Position numbers and translations under genes: made by a program
Notes under the pieces: generated by a model
Seen by the model: the letters and a program-made list of their open reading frames with translations, nothing else
The model's database searches: none
Told to the model about the DNA's origin: nothing
Source of the DNA: Voacanga thouarsii
Taxonomy: Eukaryota > Streptophyta > Magnoliopsida > Gentianales > Apocynaceae
Assembly (NCBI GenBank): GCA_026120185.1
Contig: JANUWF010001659.1
Span: 5,146,001-5,210,000 of the forward strand
Length of the DNA stretch: 64,000 bases
Direction of reading: 5' to 3'
Shown: one piece after another, positions 56,031 through 64,000 of the stretch
Position numbering within the stretch: position 1 is the first letter of the stretch
Layout: each line of letters begins with the position of its first letter

Positions 56031-57632
56031 AGCCAAACCACTCACTTACTTAGCCGAATGGTTTCTTCTCCATGGCCATTCTTCCTTCATCTCCTTTGGA
56101 CGGATTTAGGCATCTAGGGGTTGAGATTCATTCGAAACTCATTCAATATATTCATCAATCAAGTAAGCCTTGTTAACCCTTCTTTTAAATTTTAGATTCA
56201 TGTCTCTAGGGTGATGTTGATAGAAGGTGGATTGTGGATAGGATTTGAGTATGTATTGTTGGGATTGAAGCATGAATATATGTATGAATATGAAGGAGAT
56301 GGGATTTCTGCATGGATGGATTATCTTGGTTGATTGTATGATGATTTGAGGTTTAATGCAATTCTCCATGTCGTAGGTAGTATTTGTGATCAAGTATGCT
56401 AGAGATTATCTCACCTTTGGTGAATAGGATGTATATTCATGTTGGATTATTCAAGTCATGATCGTATTTATGCTAGAAAAGGTTAGATCATGTCTTGATA
56501 TCGTTAGATCTATACTTATATGCATGATTTGGATGATTTGATGAATTGAAGGATTGTATATGTCCTTGATTGTGGTTAGCCATAGAAGTATAATCATGAT
56601 CTAGTTGTCCCTAAGCTAATTTTTATTTCATGAATAAAGTATTTCATAATGGGATTTTGCTAGTAATTTCCAAAAAAAAAAAAAAACCCTAGGAGGGCTA
56701 AATTTGGATTATTATATATAATAAGGATATTTTAGTCAAATAAATAATAGTTTTTGCTAGAAAAATAAAATATATAGATATCATATATAAAATGATAATA
56801 TCAAATAATGCCTTTTATGGAAATAATCATAATTAGTAAAATATTTTTTACTAAAAATTTAATTATTATCTTTTAATCAAAACCCATTAAAAATTTATTT
56901 ATTATCTTTTAAGCAAGACTCATTAAATTTATTTTCAACTAATTTTAGTTATCAATTTTTTTTTTCTAACAACTAAATTATTAATAAATCATTATTTTAC
57001 CTAATTCCACCTAGGACTCTTCATCAAATAAACTCTAAATCTTACTTAGCAAGATTTAAACCTTCAACTTATTACTATGTATTTCCCAAAACATTAATTG
57101 TTTTAAATATCAAATTAGGCTTAGCTTATAAACCTATTTATTTATTGTTTGGCCTTAAAGCTTGGGACAGTAGGATCATGGTAGTAGTAAGTTGAGTTGT
57201 TTTAAATTGAGAAAGTGGATTCTGGCTTGAGTTTAATTGTGGTTTGTATTTGCCCATGCGAGGTTAGGTCAGCTGTTGGAGACCTTTGTTGTGAGCAAGG
57301 ATCAGGTAAGCTCCCGCATAAAACCTGTTTGATGAAAAATGATTTTTTTTATGGCAAGCCAAATGTAGAGTGCATGGTCACTCATTTCTGAAAAGGCAAT
57401 TGAGGATTATTTACATTCTCATTTCAGACAAATAAATTACTTGTAAATCAAAGGGCGATTTTACTCAAAACCTAAAATTCTTTCTAAAACCAGTTTTGCC
57501 CAAACTTTGGAAACCTTAATTGCCATTTTCAAGTGGAATTATGTTTTGTTCATTTTTCCGAAGTGGGATACATTACGTTGAGTACTCAATAAGGGTAGGC
57601 TAGTAGTACTAGTTTTGAAGAGCAAGAGTGAG

Positions 57633-57661
57633 TCTTCTGGTAGGAGGCCACCTCCAGAAGA
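57633..57661 (+). other. Conserved LTR hairpin (copy 5)
   Basis: Arms TCTTCTGG (57633-57640) and CCAGAAGA (57654-57661), preceded by TTGAGTACTCAA near 57578. Confidence 0.6.
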
Positions 57662-58469
57662 TAAGCTCAACTTAGAGAAACGTCAGTACTACTTAGTCAT
57701 GCCGGTCCGAGCTAGTAGTGTTCTTTTCAGTCAAGTGACTGTGTTTTGCCGGAATGGACAGCCGGTTGTTGTTTGGGTATAGAGAATGATGAGTATATTG
57801 CCCGGTAGGTCGATCACCTACCTTTTGTCAGTTTGCACAAAGTGTCGGCATTCTGACCGGCAGTATGCACAAAGTGTGGCATACTGACCATGTGGACATG
57901 GGGCCCAACGTGTGGTAACCCATGACCACATTTTTTGAGTGGTTGATTTTATTGTGCACTTTTGATTATGTATGCTTGGAAAAGCCAAAACACCACTCTT
58001 GCTTTTGACAAATGTTTATTGCTTGCCAATATTTCTCTTATAAAGATTTCATACTTTGCATCCACGAACTGTTTTCACTGAACACCCAAAGCACACACGG
58101 ACTTACTGAGGTTTCTGTCTCATCACCTTTTTACCATGATTTTAGGCCGATCCTGCGATGGGGATGAGTAGCTAGTGTTATCTGCCTTGGAAGAGAATGT
58201 TGTCTTTTATTTTTATGTATTGCTTTGGGGAGTTGAGAGTGGATGATTTTATTTATGGATTTGTTTTTCTTTTGGGAATTCATGGTTTTATTCGTGGATT
58301 TATTCTTGGGTTGTAATAAATTTTAAGTTAAGTTATTATTTTTATTCCGCTATTTTATTTGTGTGACCTAGTTATAAAGACCCCTCATCCTTTGGAGAGG
58401 GCGACATCCCTGGCCCTATTTGGCCTAGGTAGCGGGGTGTTACATTTAGGAGTGCACGAATCCTAACAG

Positions 58470-58481
58470 TGGTATCAGAGC
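58470..58481 (+). other. Primer binding site of copia element 2
   Basis: TGGTATCAGAGC starts two bases after the 5' LTR, the standard initiator tRNA-Met site. Confidence 0.9.
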
Positions 58482-59726
58482 AACTTGCAAAAAGATTAGG
58501 TTGATTCATTTGTGTTAATTGTATTGTTGAATATATGTATGATATATATGTGAATGAATGAATTTCGTTTAATTTGAATGGTGTATATCAGCATGTTCAC
58601 ATTGTTATAATTTTAGAATACTTAGTATGCGGATTGGCTGAATTCGGTTTAATCTATGCGTCTTAATGGTTTGATCAGACTAGATTATTTGGGCATTGAC
58701 TTTAAACTAGTCTGTTTTAATATGAAATGGTATCGTAAGAATGCTAACCGTTGTTCTAAGTTGGAAATTATTCGTATTAATTTACCATGATAATTTGTTA
58801 TCTGTATCAATATGGTTAAAATGGAATGCAAATTATCAATAATATGGACCTCCGCCTGAGGCACTTCCCTTTGGAATCCCAACTAATTGTTCGTTGTGTG
58901 TTATTCATTATCATATTTTGATTGTAGTTGTGGATTATTCTAAATAGTGCATAGCATGGCCCATTTACCCCTATGTGATTGGCAGGTTTCATTCTGATTG
59001 TTTTGAGTTGTAATTTTTAAATATGGCATGCATATCATTTTTTATTGTTTTAAAATTGTAGTTGCTTCCTAGAATAGGAATTATTTTGTTCTACTATCCA
59101 ATGTAAAAGAATACGGCGGCCTACAATTACAACAAAGAAGGAGTATGCTTAAGGTATTAGAGAATGCTCAAGGAGTTCATATACCTATATTGACCATCTT
59201 GAACTTCACTTTGCTCATGATGATCAAATTAGGTTATGGGCCATGCTATGCCACTTTTATTTACGTCTTGCATGCATATTTGATATGTTTATTTCATTCT
59301 TACTACAATCAAATTTTTATTCAATGACTTCCAAAATTAAACACTTGTTATTACTTGGATCATCATATGGTCATTCTTGCCAAAGTAGGATGCTTTTGAT
59401 TAACTAGGTGAGACAAGATGGAAAATGGTTTTCCATATGTTTGATATGGTTCGACTTAATTGGGCTATCAAAATGGTTTTGGGCCTACGACATTATATGA
59501 GATTTTTATCTGAGACATTTGATGTCTATCTCATTTAAATTTCAGCTTTATTTAATTATAAGAATAAAGCCAAAGCTTACTTATGATTACTATAAAATAT
59601 TTTTTAAAAACAATTTACCTACTAAGAAGCATCAAAATGTCGAAGTTTCAAAAGTTTAAATGCTTTAGTGGGAGTTTTTCATTAACGCCTCAAAATTAAT
59701 TAATTTACATATTTTATATGTAGATA
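58482..59726. other. Leader of copia element 2
   Basis: About 1.25 kb between the primer site and gag without coding sequence. Long for a copia leader; I see no packaging-type structure. Confidence 0.6.
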
Positions 59727-60530
59727 ATGGCAACAAATAGTTGAAATAACTCATTGTGATCTGTGCTTAAGAAAGACAAGCTTAGTTGGACTAACTTTCT
59801 TGATTGGGCACGTAACTTAAGAAACATTTTTAAGTAAGAAAAAAAACTCTATGTTCTTGAAAATCCTATTCCTCCTGCTCCAACAAATAACCTAAAGCTA
59901 AACAAGATGCTTATAATAAGCACAAAGATGGCTCTAACAATGTTACTTACCTTATGCTAGCAACCATGAACTTTGAACTTCAAAAACAGTTTGAAGAATC
60001 AGAGGTATATGACATGATTGTGCATCTCAAAAAAATGTTCCACGAGCAAGCACGACAAGAGAGATTTGAAACTTATAAGGCATTAAATGCATGTAAGATG
60101 TTTTCTAGCACCTCGGTAAGTGCTCATGTCCTTAAAATGAAGGGCTATCTTGATCATCTTGAAAAGCTTGATGCTCCTGTTAATCATGACATGACAACAG
60201 ATTTGATATTGGGCTTATTACCTCCTAAGTATGACCAGATTGTCATGAATTTTAACATGCACAATATGGAGAAATCCATTACTGAATTACATGGGATGCT
60301 AAAAATAAGCTAAAATGAACAATAAAAAGAATACTCCTAGTGTTCTAATGGTTCAAAATAGGAAAAGGAAAAGAACAACCAAAAGGGCAAAGTCATGGCT
60401 AGTAAGGGCAAGGATAAGGTTAAGTCCAAGTTCAAACCCAAACCTAAGGCTAAGAAACCAAGGGAGGGAGCTTGCCACCATTGTAGTGAACAAGGACATT
60501 AGTTAAGAAATTGCAAGCTCTATTTGGAAG
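59727..60530 (+). pseudogene. Copia gag, pseudogene
   Basis: ATG 59727 opens MATNS, soon followed by stops. A shift then leads to the open part 59954-60313, with a UBN2-type gag domain (FELQKQFEESEVYDMIVHLK, ERFETYKALNACKM, LKMKGYLDHLEKLDAP, LPPKYDQIVMNFN). A basic Lys-rich stretch and a zinc knuckle CHHCSEQGH with a stop in it, then LRNC, lie at 60470-60515. Gag would form the particle. Decayed. Confidence 0.8.
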
Positions 60531-60920
60531 CAAAGAAGAAGAAGGACAGTAAGACTACCACTTCAGGTATTTATGTTATAGAAATTAATTTATCTGCTTC
60601 TGATTCATGGCTATTGGATACCTTTTGTGGATCTCATATTTGTGTAAATATGTAGTGTTTAAAAAGGAGTAGAGCCTTGGTGAAAGGTGATGTGGACTTA
60701 TGAGTTGCGAATAGAGAAAAAGTTGTTGCAGTAGCTATAGAAAATTTTGAATTAATTTTGCCCAGTAGGCTTGTTTTAGAACTAAACAATTGTTTTTATT
60801 TTCTTACTATGAGTAGGAATATTATTTTGGTTTCCTGTTTAGATTTAGAAGGTTTTGAATTTGTTATAAAGAATAACATTTGCTCCATTAATAAAAATGG
60901 CATTTTTTTTATGGAGATGC
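60531..60920 (+). pseudogene. Copia protease, pseudogene
   Basis: SWLLDTFCGSHICVNM near 60603-60650 corresponds to the aspartic protease active site. The DTG triad reads DTF, so the site is lost. The middle part has a stop near 60654 and another near 60700. The stretch leads into the pre-integrase region. Confidence 0.7.
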
Positions 60921-61975
60921 CTCATTGTCAAATGGGCTCTATATTCTTAATCTTCGTGGATCTTCAAACAAGTCTATCTATAACGTTAATACAAAAAGAC
61001 TAAAATCTAATGATTTAAATCAGACTTACTTCTGGCATTGTCATTTAGGCTATATAAATAAGAAACGCATTACAAGGTTTCATAATGATGTCCTTCTAAA
61101 TTTGTTTGATTTAGAATCTTATGAAACTTGTGGTTCTTGTTTATTAGACAAAACGACTAAGGCACCTTTTAAGGGACAAAATGAAAGGGCAACTAATTTG
61201 GCCTAATACATACTGATGTATGTGGACCAATGAATACACATTCTAGAGGAGGATTTCAGTACTTTATTACATTTATGGATGATTTCAGCAGTTATGGCTA
61301 CCTATATCTGATGAAACATAAATCTGAGTTGTTCTATAAATTTAAAGAATTTTAAAATGACGTACAAAATTATCTTGGAAAAAGTACAAAAATATTTCGA
61401 TCTGATCGAGGTGGTGAATACTTAAGTCACGAGTTTGACAAGCATCTTACGAATTATGGAATTATCTCCCAATTAACTCCACCTGGAACACCTCAATGGA
61501 ATGGTTTTTCTAAACCAAAAAAAAAAAAAAATCGGGCTTTACTAGATATAGTTTGATCCATGATGAGTCAAACTGATCTTCTAATCTCTTTTTAGGGTTA
61601 GGCCCTAGAGACTACTGCATCATGCAAAATCGAGTTCCAGCCAAATTTGTTCAGAAAACATCATATGAGATATGGACTGGGAGACAGCCTAATTTGTCAT
61701 TTCTCAGGATTTGGGGTTGCGAAGTTTGTGTAAAGCGTTTAAATTCTAGTAAACTTGCACCCAAATTAAATAAATGCATATTTGTGGGGTATCATAAAGA
61801 AACTAAAGGATACCGATTTTATCTCCCAAAAGAAAATAGAGTAACTATTGCACGAAATGGATTCTTTTTTATAAAGGAATTTATTTCCAAAAAAATTTGT
61901 GGGAGTAAAATACATCTTGATGAGATTCAAGAGCCACAATTAGTATCTGAATCGAATAATGAACCTTGATTAGAT
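60921..61975 (+). pseudogene. Copia integrase, pseudogene
   Basis: The pre-integrase zinc region is seen as FWHCHLGYINKKRI ... CGSCLLDKTTKAPF (61030-61165). The core carries DVCGPMNTHSRGGFQYF and FMDDFSSYGYL near 61220-61305, and SDRGGEYLSHEFD near 61398. The expected region after GTPQWNG is replaced by an A-rich run (61510-61535). The C-terminal part WTGRQPNLSFLRIWGCEV to IFVGYHKETKGYRFY is open at 61622-61969. Several stops are present (61204, 61354, 61550 and others). Confidence 0.85.
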
Positions 61976-62039
61976 AACTCACAAGTCCAAGATGAGCCTA
62001 CTTTTATACAACAAGGACCTCGAAGATCTAATAGGGTTC

Positions 62040-63697
62040 GTCAACAACTTGAGAGATACAGATTGCTCATCATTCACGATCATAATATGGAGCTTATGGT
62101 TAATAATGAGCCCACTTCCTATAAAGAAGCCATTAAGAGTTCTGACTCTAGAAAATGGCTAGAAGCCATGAAGTCTGAAATGCAATCCATATATGATAAC
62201 CAAGTCTGGACATTGGTTAATCCACCTGAAGGTTCAAAAACCATTGGGTGTAAATGGGTTTTCAAAAGGAAAATAGACATGGAGGGAAATATGCATACTT
62301 ACAAAGTACGACTAGTAGCAAAAGGTTATAGACAAACTCATGGTATAAACTATTATGAAACCTTTTTCACCGGTTGTAATGTTTAAATCTATTAGAATTC
62401 TTCTTGCTATAGAAGCATATTATAATTATGAGATTTGACAAATGGATGTGAAAACCACGCTCCTTAATGGAAACTTACTCGAGGATGTGTACATGACACA
62501 ACCTTAGGGTTTTAATGATCCTTTGAATTCTAATAATATGTGCAAGCTTCAACAATCTATTTATTGATTGAAGCAAGCATCTCAAAGTTGGAATCTTCAT
62601 TTTGATGAAGCAATTAAAGAATTTAACTTTATCAAAAATAAAGATGAGCCCTATGTCTATAAGAAAACTAGTGGGAATGCAATAGTCTTTTTAGTACTTT
62701 ATGTTGATGATATCTTACTCATTGGAAATGACATCCCAACTCTAAAAAGTGCAAAGACATGGTTAGGAAATTATTTCTCAATGAAAGACTTAGGTGAAGC
62801 TACCTATATTTTAGCTGTAAGAATCTATAGAGATAGATCTAGAAAGCTAATTAGACTAAGTCAAAGTGCATACGTTGGCAAGGTACCAAAAAGATTCAGT
62901 ATGCAAGACTTTAAAAGAGGATTCTTGCCAATGTCATATGGCATTAAGCTCAACAAAACTCAATGTCCTTCCACGAAGAATGAAGAAGAATGCATGAACA
63001 AGATACCATACGCTTCCGCTATAGGATCTACCTTGTATGCCATGTTATGTACTCAACCCGATGTCTCCAATGTATTGAGCATGATGAGCAATTTCCAGTC
63101 AAATCCCGGAGAGCCACGCTGGACTGCAGTTAACAACATACTGAAGTACTTAAGAAGAACTAAAGATATGTTCTTAGTTTATGGAGGACAAGAACGTGGG
63201 CTAGTAGTAAATGGTTACACTGGTGCTAGTTTTTAGTTCGACATAGATGATTACAGATCGCAATCAAGTTTTCTATTTTATTTGAATGGAGGTGCTATAA
63301 GCTGAAAAAGTTTAAATAAAGACACCGTGGTCGATTCTACTACAGAAGTTTGTTATGTAGCTGCCTTAGCTATAGCTAAAGAAGCAGTTTAGATCAAAAA
63401 GTTCATTACAGAACTAGATGCAGTTCCTAGTATTGTAAACCTAGTAAATCTTTATTGTCACAACAATGGAGCCATTGCACAAGTTAAGGAACTAAGATCA
63501 CATCAACGATCTAAACATATACTTAGATGTTTTCATCTCTTTCAAGAAATTATTGATAGAGGAGATGTAAAAGTATGCAAGGTATCAACGGATGACAATG
63601 TTGCAGATCCACTGACAAAGCATCACCCATCGTCTAAACATCACAGTCATACTAGAATAATGGGATTACGGTTTATGTCAAATTGTTCTTAGTGTAA
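62040..63697 (+). pseudogene. Copia reverse transcriptase and RNase H, pseudogene
   Basis: RT starts with KWLEAMKSEMQSIYDNQVW and GCKWVFKRKIDMEGNM (62155-62290). The frame shifts near 62365, where the family has an ETFSPV-type motif. It continues with QMDVKTTLLNGNL and the long open part 62568-63236, with an intact LVLYVDDILLIGND (near 62692) and FSMKDLGEATYIL. RNase H continues beyond TAG 63234 with NGGAI-type and TTEVCYVAALAIAKEAV sequence (63335-63390) and ends near 63620 (VADPLTKH). Stops at 62438, 62505, 62565 and 63303 are among those seen. Better preserved than element 1. Confidence 0.88.
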
Positions 63698-63706
63698 GTG
63701 GGAGAT
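63697..63706 (+). other. Polypurine tract of copia element 2
   Basis: AAGTGGGAGA, just before the 3' LTR, as at 1107-1116. Confidence 0.7.
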
Positions 63707-64000
63707 TATTTGGGATATACCTTAGACCAATTTGTACTTATACTATTGTCGTTATGCAATAATACGAGGCATTTCTTTCCATGAATAGTATAATTAATTT
63801 TGTGATCATCAAGTACATGACTTGATAGTGAAAACCCTATAACAAATATAATGACTATTCTTAAATCGCCCCTGATCGATTATTATTAGTGGAATAATAA
63901 TAAATTAAGATTAGTATGTTTGTGACTTTATAGCTATGTTTTACTGGTCATAGATATATGTGATATCAAGTTAAAACATAAATAAATATTAGAGAACATT
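63707..64000 (+). repeat. 3' LTR of copia element 2, cut by window end
   Basis: TATTTGGGATATACCTTAG corresponds to TGTTGGGGATATGCCCTAG, with the opening TG mutated to TA. The rest follows the LTRs at 35232 and 52548 to the window end. Confidence 0.85.

Larger units (their letters stand above)
54049..58444 (+). mobile_element. Solo LTR C, 4.4 kb
   Basis: 4396 bp, TGTGAAACCTT...GGGGTGTTACA, flanked by the perfect duplication TTTAG (54044-54048 and 58445-58449). Co-linear with solo LTRs A and B, with their A/B-box pair (54301-54355), the pyrimidine tract and the hairpin (57633-57661). Confidence 0.92.
52548..58468 (+). repeat. 5' LTR of copia element 2, interrupted
   Basis: The LTR parts are 52548-54048 and 58450-58468, about 1.52 kb together, TGTTAGGGATATGCCCTAG...CCTAACA. 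They are separated by solo LTR C and its duplicated TTTAG. The break restores GTTTAGGAG as in the solo copia LTR at 36739. Confidence 0.88.
52548..64000 (+). mobile_element. Copia element 2, defective, 3' end outside window
   Basis: The order is 5' LTR (interrupted), initiator-Met primer site, long leader, gag, protease, integrase, RT, RNase H, polypurine tract, start of 3' LTR. All coding parts carry stops or shifts. The 5' flank is GTGAC (52543-52547); the 3' flank is not in the window. The LTR family is the same as the solo LTR at 35232. Confidence 0.9.

Overview
The window is repeat-rich nuclear DNA of a flowering plant: AT-rich, with nested LTR retrotransposons of the Ty1/copia, Athila-like and Tekay/Del (chromovirus) types, a CACTA transposase relic and long microsatellites. 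I found no intact host gene; the only host-like coding trace is a short HUA2-like PWWP fragment near 31.8 kb. I did not determine the species. Almost every coding region is a pseudogene with stops, frameshifts or deletions.

Layout, left half. 1-2779 is the 3' end of a copia element (RT/RNase H relic plus 3' LTR) inserted in a CACTA TNP2-type transposase relic (minus strand, 2780-5115). 5116-8090 holds no recognisable gene. 8091-31680 is an Athila-like element with a tRNA-Asp-type PBS. It has gag and a plant-transposon-type second ORF but no protease, RT or integrase. It is broken by two insertions with perfect 5-bp target duplications: a 4.3 kb solo LTR (13047-17358, gatgt) and a 10.4 kb Tekay-type element (20691-31112, taggt). 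The Tekay element has an extra acidic ORF ahead of gag and lacks most of its integrase core. 31681-35231 holds a PBS remnant, the PWWP fragment, a diverged tandem duplication and microsatellites, followed by a solo copia LTR (35232-36762).

Layout, right half. 36855-52547 is the most interesting part: an endogenous geminivirus-like array. Four Rep-type units repeat with a period of 2444-2448 bp, close to the size of a geminivirus genome component. Each has a geminivirus-type origin (TAATATTAC on the minus strand inside a GGCCATC/GATGGCC hairpin in the best copy), ACTCC/GGAGT iteron-like motifs, a TATAAATA box and a Rep pseudogene. Two further units carry a pseudogene resembling the nuclear shuttle protein (NSP, BV1) of bipartite begomoviruses; one of them spans about 256 codons, the usual NSP length. 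The window therefore appears to hold both DNA-A-like and DNA-B-like sequence. Rep unit 4 is split inside motif I by a reverse-oriented 4.3 kb solo LTR (46143-50470, caatg).

52548-64000 is a second copia element, of the same LTR family as the 35 kb solo LTR. Its 5' LTR is split by a third solo LTR (54049-58444, tttag). Its gag-pol is decayed and its 3' LTR runs off the window.

Order of events inferred from nesting: the Athila-like element came first, then the solo-LTR family and the Tekay element inside it; the geminiviral array came first, then the solo LTR inside Rep 4; copia element 2 came first, then the solo LTR inside its 5' LTR. Nothing here looks like a working operon or pathway; the interest lies in fossil viral and transposon structure and in possible cis-elements within the LTRs.
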